A DNA stretch of 64,000 nt, from assembly GCF_018437275.1 (NCBI RefSeq), contig NZ_JAAMFK010000001.1, forward strand, positions 1-64,000, written 5' to 3'. Positions 1-7,714 of this stretch are shown here, in pieces (the first letter of the stretch is position 1; the number at the start of each line of letters is the position of its first letter). The notes beneath the pieces are model-generated. The model saw nothing but the letters and a program-made list of their open reading frames with translations, searched no databases and was not told the origin of the DNA. The translations under genes were made by a program, and so were the position numbers. Origin of the DNA: Fructobacillus broussonetiae. Lineage in GTDB: Bacteria > Bacillota > Bacilli > Lactobacillales > Lactobacillaceae.

Positions 1-104
1 TCTTGGGATAATTATACAGTGGACGATGCATAAAATCTGTCCATTTTATCAGCATACGAGCACAGTGTCGGGCTTTTTGTTTTGCAGTTATTGCTTGAGG
101 ATAA

Positions 105-140
105 TAAAAAAGTCAAACCCGGTCCGGGTCTGACTTTTAA
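105..140. terminator. Bidirectional terminator, copy A of the GTCAGACCCG repeat family
   Basis: Near-perfect inverted repeat: left arm AAAAGTCAAACCCGG at 108-122 and right arm CCGGGTCTGACTTTT at 124-138, with one internal mismatch. A-tract on the left and T-tract on the right let it terminate transcription from both sides. It lies just past the 3' end of the minus-strand lactonase gene. The 104 bases to its left hold no gene I can support. Confidence 0.8.
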
Positions 141-170
141 AGTTTCTATATTTTAAAAATGGTGGGGCGC

Positions 171-1202
171 TTAGTCTTCAAAGGCTACGCGAACACCTTC
201 AGGGATTTCGAAATCCTTTTGGACAAGCGTCAATTCACCGGATTCTTCGTCACGGGCAAAGACCGTCACGTTGTCCGTTTCCTGGTTAGGCACAACCAAG
301 AACTTTTCTTCTGGATCGAAAGTCATGTCGCGAGGGAATGAACCTTCAACCGAGATGTTTTGGATGAGTTCGATTTCAGCGCCCATGTTTGAAACCTGGA
401 ACACGGCGATTGTATCGTGCCCTCGGTTAGAGGTGTAAATGAAACGGTTGTCTGATGAGACGCGGATAGCGGCGGCACCGTTGTGAGCATCCCAGTCTGA
501 TGGAATCGTTGAGGCCGTCATCAAGTGATCGAAGGTTCCGTCTTCGCGGTTGTACTTCAACACAGAGAGAAGAGATGACAACTCACCGAGCAAGTAGGCG
601 TAGTGGCCGTCCTTTGAGAAGCGAATGTGACGTGGACCAAAGCCAGTCGTGGCGCTGTAACGGGCAACTTCTGTGAGCTTTCCATCTTCAGCGACGTCGA
701 ATGTGACAATTTCGTCTGTTCCCAAGTCGACAACAACCAAACGGTTGTCTGGCGTCAAGTTGGCGAAGTGAACGTGGGATGATTGCTGTTCCGGACGTGG
801 GCCAGAACCTTCGTTCTGCCAAGTGTCTACGAGCTTTAATGAACCGTCTGCTTGAATTTTGTATGATTCAACCGTACCGCGGTGGTAGTAGCCCGCAAAG
901 ACCAACTGACGTTCTTCATCAACACCGATGTAAGCAGGCGTTGATCCGTCAGACATGTTGGCGCCGATTTCAGCCATTGGACGCTTGCTGTTGTCCAATG
1001 CCGCAACACCACCTTGGTCGCCGCGCTTGTCGACGGCGTATACCTTGTTTTCCTTTGAAAGGGCGAGGTAAGTGGGGTTGGTAGCAGAGAATACAAGCTT
1101 TGCGTTTGACAATTGACCGCTTTGGTCGTCAAATTCCGCTTCGTAAATTCCCTTTGAGGTCTTTTTAGTGTATGTACCGAAAAGTACGTGGTGAACAGTC
1201 AT
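171..1202 (-). CDS. Lactonase family protein, 6-phosphogluconolactonase-like beta-propeller
   Basis: 343 aa, the usual length of the seven-bladed propeller lactonase family (PF10282; the E. coli Pgl/YbhE type). The family hydrolyses 6-phosphogluconolactone to 6-phosphogluconate in the cytosolic pentose phosphate pathway. The N-terminus has the family's opening strand (LFGTYTKKTSKGIY), followed by repeated blade motifs such as NPTYLALS, YIGVDEERQLVFAGYY, GPRHIRFSKDGHYAYLLGE and the closing blade SFPRDMTFDPEEKFLVVPNQETDNVTVF split over two strands. The start has a good RBS (AAGGAG on the minus strand near 1215). The substrate is assigned by family only; some members act on other lactones. Monocistronic, with an extended -10 promoter at 1243-1251 and terminator 105-140. 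Confidence 0.82.
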   Translation of the reverse strand: MTVHHVLFGTYTKKTSKGIYEAEFDDQSGQLSNAKLVFSATNPTYLALSKENKVYAVDKRGDQGGVAALDNSKRPMAEIGANMSDGSTPAYIGVDEERQLVFAGYYHRGTVESYKIQADGSLKLVDTWQNEGSGPRPEQQSSHVHFANLTPDNRLVVVDLGTDEIVTFDVAEDGKLTEVARYSATTGFGPRHIRFSKDGHYAYLLGELSSLLSVLKYNREDGTFDHLMTASTIPSDWDAHNGAAAIRVSSDNRFIYTSNRGHDTIAVFQVSNMGAEIELIQNISVEGSFPRDMTFDPEEKFLVVPNQETDNVTVFARDEESGELTLVQKDFEIPEGVRVAFED

Positions 1203-1242
1203 GTTCAGAAAAACTCCTTTTTGTCTTTATTTATTGCTTACT

Positions 1243-1251
1243 ATTATAACA
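1243..1251 (-). promoter_or_regulatory. Extended -10 promoter for the lactonase gene
   Basis: On the minus strand the sequence TGTTATAAT is a TGn extended -10 about 40 bases upstream of the lactonase start. No good -35 is visible, which is common for extended -10 promoters. Confidence 0.45.
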
Positions 1252-1305
1252 TAGGAACGGCGGGAGTTTTGAGGCTCAGTGGAAGTGATTTTGGATTTAT
1301 TGGTC

Positions 1306-1330
1306 AAAGTCAGACCCGGACCATCTGACT
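1306..1330. repeat. Repeat family copy B
   Basis: AGTCAGA at 1308-1314 is inverted as TCTGACT at 1324-1330 around CCCGGACCA. It shares the AAAGTCAGACCCGG core with the other copies. It sits between the divergent lactonase and metal-transport genes, so it is not needed there as a gene-end terminator. Confidence 0.6.
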
Positions 1331-1365
1331 GATTTTGTCTATTTATTCAAAAAGAAATGGACACC

Positions 1366-1415
1366 TTGTTAAACATATTGTATTCTCTTCATATGAATAA
1401 TAGTGAATATGAATA
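1366..1415 (+). promoter_or_regulatory. Promoter/operator region of the metal-transport pair
   Basis: A possible -35 TTGTTA (1366-1371) is followed by the palindrome TTCATATGAA (1388-1397). The direct repeat ATATGAATA occurs at 1391-1399 and 1407-1415. AT-rich TGAA/TTCA half-sites are typical of ArsR/SmtB-family operators, and a sensor of that family is the second gene of the operon. Autoregulation is inferred; exact promoter boxes are uncertain. Confidence 0.5.
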
Positions 1416-1427
1416 GGAAGGATAAAG

Positions 1428-2009
1428 ATGACGATTTCGCTTTTAACACTGACCTTTTTGGCGGTAAACTTGGACTTCTTTATTATGTTGTTATTCTTAT
1501 TGAAGAAGTACGCCTTTAAGTCCGTGCTCTTTGCCTATGTGATTGGAAACATGCTGCTAATGGTGGCAAGCTTCCTCGCCGGGCAAGTACTCGAGGCCTT
1601 GTTACCCGAATGGCTACTCGGTATCTTGGGCTTCATCCCAATCTACTTAGCTTTTAAAGGTGACGATGATGAAACTAGTGCAAGCATGAAGACCAAATCA
1701 CCGTTTTGGATTGTTTTGGGCACTTACCTGTCGGTCTGCGCCGGCTGTAACCTCGCCATTTTCTTACCTGTTTTGATGGGGGAGAGCTGGACAACATTTG
1801 GCCTAACCTTGCTTTATATTTCCGTACTGACAGCTTTGATGGCCTTGTTGATTAAAGCCGTCGTCAATGTTCAGCAAGTTGCTACGATTATCGATCGTTA
1901 CGGTGAGAAGCTGATGAAGGCCTGCTACGTTTTGATCGGGTTGTTCGTCCTCTTTGATAGCGGATTTATCGCTCATGTAATACAATTGGTAGAAGGCCTA
2001 CTGAAGTAA
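1428..2009 (+). CDS. CadD-family metal cation transporter
   Basis: 193 aa hydrophobic protein with about five to six membrane segments, matching the cadmium resistance transporter family CadD (PF03596, LysE-like fold) in length and in the opening VNLDFFIMLLFLL segment (family: a D-rich first helix). The family exports Cd(II) and probably other divalent ions across the cytoplasmic membrane. The segment that is normally GGDNxxxYxPLF reads CAGCNLAIFLPVL here, so the conserved acidic residue is replaced within a Cys-x-x-Cys. RBS AGGAAGG precedes the ATG. It forms a two-gene operon with the ArsR-type sensor 15 bases downstream. Substrate cannot be fixed from sequence; the sensor suggests Zn/Co. 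Confidence 0.72.
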   Translation: MTISLLTLTFLAVNLDFFIMLLFLLKKYAFKSVLFAYVIGNMLLMVASFLAGQVLEALLPEWLLGILGFIPIYLAFKGDDDETSASMKTKSPFWIVLGTYLSVCAGCNLAIFLPVLMGESWTTFGLTLLYISVLTALMALLIKAVVNVQQVATIIDRYGEKLMKACYVLIGLFVLFDSGFIAHVIQLVEGLLK

Positions 2010-2024
2010 AGGATTATTAGACAC

Positions 2025-2345
2025 GTGCGTGAAGATTATCTAATTGAAACGAATACATTATTTAAGATACTGTCTAACCCAACGCGGTTGCGGATCTTAT
2101 TTTTATTAGAGAATAAGGAACTGAGTGTCTCTGAAATTGTGGCTGCTTTGCAGTTGGAACAATCCACCGTTTCCCACCAGCTGTTGAAGCTGAAGGAGCA
2201 CATGCTGGTTACGACTGAGCGCGATGGGAAGAGTATCCGCTACCAGTTACGCGATCCGCACATCTTAAAGATTGTGGACATGGCCTATGCGCACTCCGCT
2301 CACGTCTTGAAAAACGAACCGCACGATTATACGAAGAACGTTTAA
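2025..2345 (+). CDS. ArsR/SmtB-family metal sensor, CzrA-like (alpha5 site)
   Basis: 106 aa winged-helix repressor. The recognition region is SVSEIVAALQLEQSTVSHQLLKL written as SVSEIVAAL and STVSHQLLKL; the wing is TTERDGKSIRYQL. The C-terminal helix carries D-P-H followed by H-S-A-H with spacing D-x-H-x10-H-x2-H. That is exactly the alpha5 Zn(II)/Co(II) ligand set known from S. aureus CzrA (D84, H86, H97, H100). The Cys ligands of CadC-type Cd/Pb sensors (CxC in the recognition helix, N-terminal Cys) are absent. GTG start with AAAGGA upstream. It most likely represses this operon and is released by zinc or cobalt. Confidence 0.85.
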   Translation: MREDYLIETNTLFKILSNPTRLRILFLLENKELSVSEIVAALQLEQSTVSHQLLKLKEHMLVTTERDGKSIRYQLRDPHILKIVDMAYAHSAHVLKNEPHDYTKNV

Positions 2346-2351
2346 TAAATA

Positions 2352-2376
2352 GGACGCCTGTGAGGGGCGTTCTTTT
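2352..2376 (+). terminator. Intrinsic terminator after the metal-sensor gene
   Basis: Stem GGACGCC / GGCGTTC around a short loop, followed by TTTTGCTTTTT. Confidence 0.7.
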
Positions 2377-2507
2377 GCTTTTTCACTGGATTTTGTGCCA
2401 TTAGAATTCAAAATTGCAACGGTGGAATATGCTAGAATAGACAGGTAGAAAGTCGGCCTGGAACGGGTTGGACTTTATCATTATTAATCAGAAAAATGGG
2501 GACAACC

Positions 2508-3026
2508 ATGACGAATCACATTGTTTTATTTGAACCAGTAATGCCCGCTAACACGGGAAACATTGCGCGTACGGCCGCCGGAACAAACGCTGTCTTACAC
2601 TTGATCGAACCACTCGGTTTCGACATCTCCGACAAGGCCGTGAAGCGTGCTGGCTTAGATTACTGGGACCACGTTAACCTGGTGACGCACCCATCTTTGC
2701 CTGACTTCTTGGAGACGATGAAAGAAGACGATAAGCTCTACCTTGTCTCAAAGTTTGCCAACCAAGACTATACAGATCCCGACTATTCATCTAAGAGTGG
2801 AGCGGGGGATAACTACTTCTTATTCGGTAAGGAAACCACAGGGTTGCCCGAAGTCTTCATGCGCCAGAATCCTGAAAAGGCCATCCGAATTCCACAAAAC
2901 GACAGCCACATCCGTTCGTTGAACCTTTCAAACACGGTGGCCATCGTGTTGTTCGAAGCATTACGTCAACAAGATTTTGCCGAATTGGACAAGGTTTTCA
3001 CCTACGAACAAGATAAATTGAAATAA
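2508..3026 (+). CDS. trmL: tRNA (cytidine(34)-2'-O)-methyltransferase TrmL
   Basis: 172 aa SPOUT-class methyltransferase that 2'-O-methylates wobble position 34 of certain leucine tRNAs using S-adenosylmethionine. Family motifs seen: HIVLFEPVMPANTGNIART at the N-terminus, FGKETTGLP (the E-x-x-G-L-P loop of the knot) and the C-terminal IPQNDSHIRSLNLSNTVAI. Short length with no RNA-binding extension fits TrmL rather than TrmH. The ATG at 2508 is preferred over the in-frame ATG at 2496: GGGGA lies 5 bases upstream of it, while nothing RBS-like precedes 2496. An extended -10 (TGCTAGAAT, 2431-2438) lies upstream. Confidence 0.88.
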   Translation: MTNHIVLFEPVMPANTGNIARTAAGTNAVLHLIEPLGFDISDKAVKRAGLDYWDHVNLVTHPSLPDFLETMKEDDKLYLVSKFANQDYTDPDYSSKSGAGDNYFLFGKETTGLPEVFMRQNPEKAIRIPQNDSHIRSLNLSNTVAIVLFEALRQQDFAELDKVFTYEQDKLK

Positions 3027-3050
3027 AGTTGAAAAAATGTCAGAAAAAGG

Positions 3051-3079
3051 TTGCGTGGGGTAATGATCCTTGCTATACT
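3051..3079 (+). promoter_or_regulatory. Promoter of tRNA-Glu
   Basis: TTGCGT (3051-3056), 17-base spacer, TATACT (3074-3079); the tRNA begins about 43 bases downstream. Confidence 0.75.
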
Positions 3080-3121
3080 AACATAGTTGTTTGATAGAGA
3101 TATGAAACAACAACTGACCAT

Positions 3122-3193
3122 GGCCCGTTGGTCAAGTGGCTAAGACGCTGCCCTTTCACGGCGGAATCGAGAGTTCGATTCTCTCACGGGCTA
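3122..3193 (+). tRNA. tRNA-Glu(TTC)
   Basis: 72-base cloverleaf. Acceptor GGCCCGT pairs with ACGGGCT (first pair G-U) before discriminator A. The anticodon stem CTGCC/GGCGG encloses CTTTCAC, with anticodon TTC. The T arm GAGAG-TTCGATT-CTCTC is perfect. CCA is not encoded. Single-gene unit with its own promoter and terminator. Confidence 0.95.
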
Positions 3194-3200
3194 CTAAAAA

Positions 3201-3228
3201 GTCGCAAGCATTTGCTTGCGGCTTTTTT
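3201..3228 (+). terminator. Terminator of tRNA-Glu
   Basis: CGCAAGCA / TGCTTGCG stem with closing G-U pairs and a TTTTTT tract, directly after the tRNA. Confidence 0.85.
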
Positions 3229-3347
3229 GTTTTCAAAAAACGACGTAGACCTGTAATTGTAAGGGTAGAGCGACGTTTTACCTTGTGCTAATATAGGAAG
3301 AGTAGTTATCACTTTAGAAGCGCTTGCTTCTATTATAGGAGAGTTTT

Positions 3348-5762
3348 ATGGCGAACAAGAGAAAGACAAAGAGCCAGTCAGCAAAAAAGATGACCCGTTC
3401 TGGAGCAGCTACTCAGGTGCTTTCTTTAGTAACGGTTATTATTTTGTCGATTTTTGCCATTTTTAAGATTGGCCTTTTTGGTGTTTACTTGGCAGACATC
3501 GTTCGTTTCTTCATCGGAAACCTCTACCAAATTTCATTGCTTGCCGTCATCTTCTTAGCCGGTTACTACCTGATTATGGATAAGCCATACCCAATTCCGG
3601 GTCGCATTTACGCTGGTCTGTCGATGCTTTACATTTCAGCAACCATGTTCTTGTCCATGCTTTTCTTCACGCAGGCCTCACTTCCTGATGGCTCAGCGAT
3701 GGAACAGGTCATGCGCATCATTGGCCAGGATTTCCAAAACCAAGTGGCCACCACGCCAGTTGGGGCTGGAATGCTCGGTGCCATTCTTTACCAATTAACC
3801 TATACTTTCCTTTCAAACGTGGGAACGGTTATCATCATCGTCGTCCTTTTCATCGCCGGTGCCATCGTGACTTTCAAGTTACCGGCCCGTGACATGGCGC
3901 AGAAGTCCGTTCAAAAGGCACAGGAAAAGGCCGTTGAAATTCGGGAGAAGCAGGCTGACCGTCGTGATCAGCGCGCCTTGCTCGGTAAAAAAGACAAGCA
4001 GGATTTGACGGACTTCGGTGACAATCCGTTCGGTTCATCAAACAAGACGGAACCATCAGTCGATGATGATCCGTTTGCACCGAAAAACCCTGCTTTGACG
4101 GGTGAAGATGCACCGGCTGATCCTGTTGAACCAACGATTAACTGGCAGGCGCCTACCCAAACTGGAAACGCTGCCGGATCAAACGGGGCCGCTGGCCATG
4201 AAGAAGCAATCGTTGACGGCACGAAGGGGGTTGAACACCCAGCAGCCGTTAGCGAGCACGAACGCGCCAACTCGGGCGGGGACGACTTTGACATGAGCCA
4301 AAACGGTACGGATGACGACGACTACGAGCTGCCAAAGACGACGCTTTTGACCAAGACGACGCCAACCGATCAGTCCGCCGAAGCCAAGAGTTTGAATGCC
4401 AAGTCTCGCTTGGTGCACGACACGCTCGAATCCTTCGGGGTTGAGGCGACGGTCTCATCCGTCTCGCTTGGACCGACGGTTACGCAGTACGAACTGAAGC
4501 CAGGGCAAGGGGTGAAGGTTAACCGTATCGCCAACCTGGCCGATGATTTGGCCTTGGCCTTGGCTGCCAAATCCATCCGTATCGAGGCGCCAATTCCTGG
4601 TAAGCCATACGTCGGGATTGAAGTGCCAAACGACACGCAAGCCGTCGTTGGCTTCCGTGACATGATTGAGCAGTCCAACACGCTAAAAGACGATTTGCTC
4701 ACCGTTCCTTTGGGACGTGACGTCACGGGGAACATCGTGTCCGTCGACCTTGCTGCGATGCCGCACTTGCTGATTGCGGGTTCAACTGGTTCTGGTAAGT
4801 CCGTTGGTTTGAACGGTATCATCGTGTCACTTCTGTTGAAGGCTAAGCCATCCGAAGTGAAGTTGATGATGGTCGATCCAAAGGTCGTTGAATTGTCCAT
4901 TTACAACGGCATTCCGCACTTGCTGACGCCAGTTGTCTCCGATCCTAAGAAGGCGGCGAAGTCTTTGAACAAGTTGGTCGAGGAGATGGAAAACCGCTAC
5001 GACTTGCTGGCTCAGTTCGGCAAGCGAAACATCGGCGAGTACAACGCGGCTGTTGAAGAAAACAACAAGCACGCTAAGGAAACCGGCAACGCCATCATGA
5101 CCAAGCTGCCATACATCGTGGCTGTGGTTGATGAGTTTGCCGATTTGATGTCGACCGTCGGTTCTGAAATCGAAGTGTCCATCGCTCGACTCGGAGCAAA
5201 GGCGCGTGCCGCCGGAATCCACATGATTTTGGCCACGCAGCGTCCGGACGTAAAGGTCATCAATGGTACGATTAAGTCCAACATTCCTGGACGAATCGCC
5301 TTCCGTACAGCATCTGGAATCGATTCCCGCACCATCTTGGACGGGAACGGAGCCGAGAAGTTGCTCGGACGTGGGGACATGATCTTTGCGCCACCAGGAA
5401 AGGCCCACAAGCGTTTGCAGGGGGCCTTCATCTCAAACGACGACGTGACAGCCGTTGTGGACTTCGTGAAGGATGAGCAGGACGCTTCCTACGACGACAA
5501 GATGACGGTGACCGACGAAGAAATCGCCCAGGATGAGGCCGGTGTTGGCGGCGATTCCGACGACGAGCTCTTCGACGAAGCACTCGAATTCGTGATCGAC
5601 CAGCAGAAGGCCTCAACGTCTCTCTTGCAGCGTCGCTTCCGAATCGGATATAACCGGGCTGCCCGCCTGATTGATGATTTGGAAAACGCCGGCTACATCG
5701 GACCGGCCGACGGGGCACGCCCTCGTCAGGTCAACGTCACGAAGAAGGCCGATGCTGAATAA
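3348..5762 (+). CDS. ftsK: DNA translocase FtsK/SpoIIIE
   Basis: 804 aa membrane-anchored motor that pumps chromosome termini through the closing septum. About four N-terminal membrane helices (residues ~20-170) are followed by a charged, Pro/Asp-rich linker (~180-340). The alpha/beta motor has Walker A AGSTGSGKSVG near residue 476, Walker B-like YIVAVVDEFADL, and ATQRPDVKVINGTIKSNIP. The C-terminal gamma winged-helix (SLLQRRFRIGYNRAARLID) reads oriented DNA motifs. Length is usual for the SpoIIIE/FtsK family of Firmicutes. RBS AGGAGAG precedes the ATG, with a small hairpin AGAAGC/GCTTCT just upstream. Confidence 0.93.
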   Translation: MANKRKTKSQSAKKMTRSGAATQVLSLVTVIILSIFAIFKIGLFGVYLADIVRFFIGNLYQISLLAVIFLAGYYLIMDKPYPIPGRIYAGLSMLYISATMFLSMLFFTQASLPDGSAMEQVMRIIGQDFQNQVATTPVGAGMLGAILYQLTYTFLSNVGTVIIIVVLFIAGAIVTFKLPARDMAQKSVQKAQEKAVEIREKQADRRDQRALLGKKDKQDLTDFGDNPFGSSNKTEPSVDDDPFAPKNPALTGEDAPADPVEPTINWQAPTQTGNAAGSNGAAGHEEAIVDGTKGVEHPAAVSEHERANSGGDDFDMSQNGTDDDDYELPKTTLLTKTTPTDQSAEAKSLNAKSRLVHDTLESFGVEATVSSVSLGPTVTQYELKPGQGVKVNRIANLADDLALALAAKSIRIEAPIPGKPYVGIEVPNDTQAVVGFRDMIEQSNTLKDDLLTVPLGRDVTGNIVSVDLAAMPHLLIAGSTGSGKSVGLNGIIVSLLLKAKPSEVKLMMVDPKVVELSIYNGIPHLLTPVVSDPKKAAKSLNKLVEEMENRYDLLAQFGKRNIGEYNAAVEENNKHAKETGNAIMTKLPYIVAVVDEFADLMSTVGSEIEVSIARLGAKARAAGIHMILATQRPDVKVINGTIKSNIPGRIAFRTASGIDSRTILDGNGAEKLLGRGDMIFAPPGKAHKRLQGAFISNDDVTAVVDFVKDEQDASYDDKMTVTDEEIAQDEAGVGGDSDDELFDEALEFVIDQQKASTSLLQRRFRIGYNRAARLIDDLENAGYIGPADGARPRQVNVTKKADAE

Positions 5763-5779
5763 TTAATGATTTTAGATGT

Positions 5780-5822
5780 AAAAGTCTGACCCGAACCCAC
5801 CCGGTTTTGGTCCGGCTTTTTT
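5780..5822 (+). terminator. Terminator of ftsK, degenerate repeat copy C
   Basis: AAGTCTGACC (5782-5791) pairs with GGTCCGGCTT around an inner AACC/GGTT hairpin, followed by TTTTTTG. The left arm resembles the AAAGTCAGACCCG repeat core. Bases 5823-5924 after it show nothing else I can name. Confidence 0.65.
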
Positions 5823-5924
5823 GTTTTGTTTTCAATTTTGTTAAACATCTAAAGGCAGTTTGTAGCACATCCAGGGCTGCAAATCATTCGGTTACGCCAA
5901 CTGAGGTAAGTTAGGCCAACGCTG

Positions 5925-5953
5925 TTGTTTTCCTCCATAAGCGGTGCTATATT
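5925..5953 (+). promoter_or_regulatory. Promoter of the small peptide gene
   Basis: TTGTTT (5925-5930), 17-base spacer ending in TGC (extended -10), TATATT (5948-5953). Confidence 0.65.
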
Positions 5954-5976
5954 CCAGGCAGATGGGAGGTGGTCGG

Positions 5977-6090
5977 GTGCAGTGTAAAAAGGATAAACCA
6001 CCGCTTGAACTCTTCATCAGTTCAATAACGAAACTTCGCAACCGATTAATCCGCTACCTGGTAGTCGGCTGGTATCCAATTCTCTGGTAG
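5977..6090 (+). CDS. Predicted small basic peptide, 37 aa, unknown function
   Basis: GTG-started ORF with a strong RBS (GGGAGG, 5964-5969) 7 bases upstream and a good promoter before it. An in-frame ATG at 5962 would add five residues but lies inside the RBS. Translation: a basic head MQCKKDKPP, then an amphipathic basic helix LELFISSITKLRNRLIRYLV and an aromatic tail VGWYPILW. The combination of promoter, RBS and a coherent peptide makes it more than a chance ORF. GGTGGT over the RBS can pair with ACCACC near 5997, so translation may be controlled. It could be a free peptide, a regulator, or a leader peptide for the protease gene 48 bases downstream. I do not recognise the family. Confidence 0.5.
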   Translation: MQCKKDKPPLELFISSITKLRNRLIRYLVVGWYPILW

Positions 6091-6138
6091 GGCCTTTTCA
6101 AGACGAGTTTGAAAGGAAAATCCGAAGGAGAATTGAGT

Positions 6139-7155
6139 ATGAAGAAATTGAGAATGTTACAAGTGGGCCTCGCGGCTTTGACTTTTACAGGGAGCGCAGT
6201 GACGGTTGTGAACCCGGCCTCCGCCTTTGTTTTTGACCCCGTTAAGTTTCAGAAGGGTCGGGTACCTAATACGCGCATGGCGCCGTTTTCATCCATCGTC
6301 TTTATCGTTGATGAGGAAACGGGCGAAACGGGTTCCGGTGTGCTCATCGCACCTGACACTGTGTTGACCGCCGCGCACGTCGTCATGCGAAACCGCGCAC
6401 CTTCAGCGCGAAGTGGAGGCTCGTCGCTGTGGCCACGCCAGTTAATTAACCCGAGCTCGTTGCATATCCGCCCGGCCTACGGGGGAAATACAGGATCTGA
6501 TTTCGAACGTTATCCATTCGGTTGGAACCACCACGGCGAATCGGTGTCAATCCGGGCTGATTACTTCCAGGAGGCACTGCGGCCTGGCGGCGATTCGGGG
6601 GATAACGACATTGCCTTAATTCACTTGAACGCGCCAATCGAGGGTGCGCCGGTTTTGCCGCTTGGCGAATTCCGCCGACAAGACCTCGACCGGCGTGAAT
6701 TGGTAACGGCCATCGGCTTCCCGGCCTTTCTGGGAGGTGGTAACCAGGGAATGCCTTTTAATCATAACGACAGCATGTACGTTGATTCTGGAACAATCGA
6801 TGCCATGACGGGGCGCCAGTTACTGTCTCGTAACTTGAATTGGACGAACGGTGACAGTGGTGGCCCAATTATTAATTCTAGAAACCAGGTCGTGGGCATT
6901 ATGTCGGCTTCCAATTCCTACGGAAGCTTTGCAACGCGCATTGATTCGGAGTTGACCTGCTGGATTCGACAGCAGATGGCCAGCCGTTCTGAAGCTCTGG
7001 CACCACACCTCGTTAGTCACCGCTGGCGCCAGTTGGGCAACCGTCGCGTATACTTCGATGAATACGGTGTAGCCACAATGATAACTGCACAGGGGAGCGC
7101 GGACGAACCGATGGATTTGTCTCTGCCAAAGAAGAATAATCATACGGAACTGTAA
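6139..7155 (+). CDS. Secreted trypsin-like (S1/V8-type) serine protease with C-terminal wall-binding-like repeat
   Basis: 338 aa. The signal peptide (~1-29) has a basic head MKKLRM, a hydrophobic core and the site ASA-F. The catalytic triad is visible in order: LTAAHVV (His ~79), DNDIALIHL (Asp ~157) and NGDSGGP (Ser ~240). The fold resembles the glutamyl endopeptidase/trypsin-like family secreted by Gram-positives. Residues ~290-320 (WRQLGNRRVYFDEYG) look like one copy of the choline/glucan-binding repeat (PF01473 style: aromatic, YFD, G). The ATG at 6139 with AAGGAG at 6125-6130 is chosen over the in-frame ATG at 6109, which has no RBS and would delay the signal peptide. Specificity is not deducible. 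Confidence 0.82.
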   Translation: MKKLRMLQVGLAALTFTGSAVTVVNPASAFVFDPVKFQKGRVPNTRMAPFSSIVFIVDEETGETGSGVLIAPDTVLTAAHVVMRNRAPSARSGGSSLWPRQLINPSSLHIRPAYGGNTGSDFERYPFGWNHHGESVSIRADYFQEALRPGGDSGDNDIALIHLNAPIEGAPVLPLGEFRRQDLDRRELVTAIGFPAFLGGGNQGMPFNHNDSMYVDSGTIDAMTGRQLLSRNLNWTNGDSGGPIINSRNQVVGIMSASNSYGSFATRIDSELTCWIRQQMASRSEALAPHLVSHRWRQLGNRRVYFDEYGVATMITAQGSADEPMDLSLPKKNNHTEL

Positions 7156-7165
7156 TTTTTCAAAA

Positions 7166-7202
7166 CAAAAAGCAGGTGAGTGTCTTACTCATCTGCTTTT
7201 TT
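7166..7202. terminator. Bidirectional terminator between protease and convergent gene
   Basis: AAAGCAGgTGAGT / ACTCAtCTGCTTT stem with A-tract and T-tract on either side; it serves both convergent genes. Confidence 0.85.
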
Positions 7203-7203
7203 C

Positions 7204-7704
7204 TTATTCTGAAAAGAATGGTTTGAATTGCTCTGACAGAGTCCCATCCGGATCATTCACGAATTTCTTGTAGCTTGCCCAGTAGGCGTCTTCCTGCAAG
7301 AGTGGCTTCGCCAGGTCGTCAGGAAAGGCGTCTCTTGGAATGCGCCCTTGGTCGTCACGTGTGCCTTCGTACTCCTTTTGGAAGTCTTCAAAGCGTTTCT
7401 CGATGACAATGGCCTCTGGGCCAAACCAGTTGTGTGCTTCTGCTGAAAAGAAGCTTTCGTCCACTTCGTATGGTTGCCAGTCGGGTTGGTCGACTGCGAT
7501 GTTCAACGGATGGACAAGTTTTTGTAATTGAACCTGACCCAGGGCAATGTCGGCCACACAGGCTGCCATGCCGGAAGGAAGACCGGGTTGCTTGTTTTCT
7601 TTTGCCACCAAGAGAAAAACGCCCTTGATGTTTTCGTTTACTTTGACCTCTTGGCCGACGAGGACCTTCATGAGGGTTTCAGCTGGAATATTAATTGCTT
7701 TCAT
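7204..7704 (-). CDS. Hypothetical protein, possibly ASCH/PUA-like
   Basis: 166 aa from the Met at 7704 (MKAINIPAETLMKVLVGQ). An in-frame start at 7740 would lie inside the upstream adenine deaminase gene. Neither has a clear RBS, so translation may be coupled to ade, whose stop is at 7715. No membrane or signal segment. The first ~60 residues (IPAE..KVLVGQEVKVNENIKGVFLLVA..GMAACVADIALG) loosely recall the small beta-barrel ASCH fold, but the match is weak. I do not assign a function. The start could also be 7740. Confidence 0.6.
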   Translation of the reverse strand: MKAINIPAETLMKVLVGQEVKVNENIKGVFLLVAKENKQPGLPSGMAACVADIALGQVQLQKLVHPLNIAVDQPDWQPYEVDESFFSAEAHNWFGPEAIVIEKRFEDFQKEYEGTRDDQGRIPRDAFPDDLAKPLLQEDAYWASYKKFVNDPDGTLSEQFKPFFSE

Positions 7705-7714
7705 AGGCACTATT

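Noticed and set aside
1-33. Possible 3' end of an upstream gene (ten codons ending in TAA at 31-33)
   Set aside because: Ten codons cannot be distinguished from chance and no family is recognisable.
4827-5408. 193-codon minus-strand ORF inside ftsK
   Set aside because: Overlaps the ATPase motor domain, which is plainly the real coding frame.
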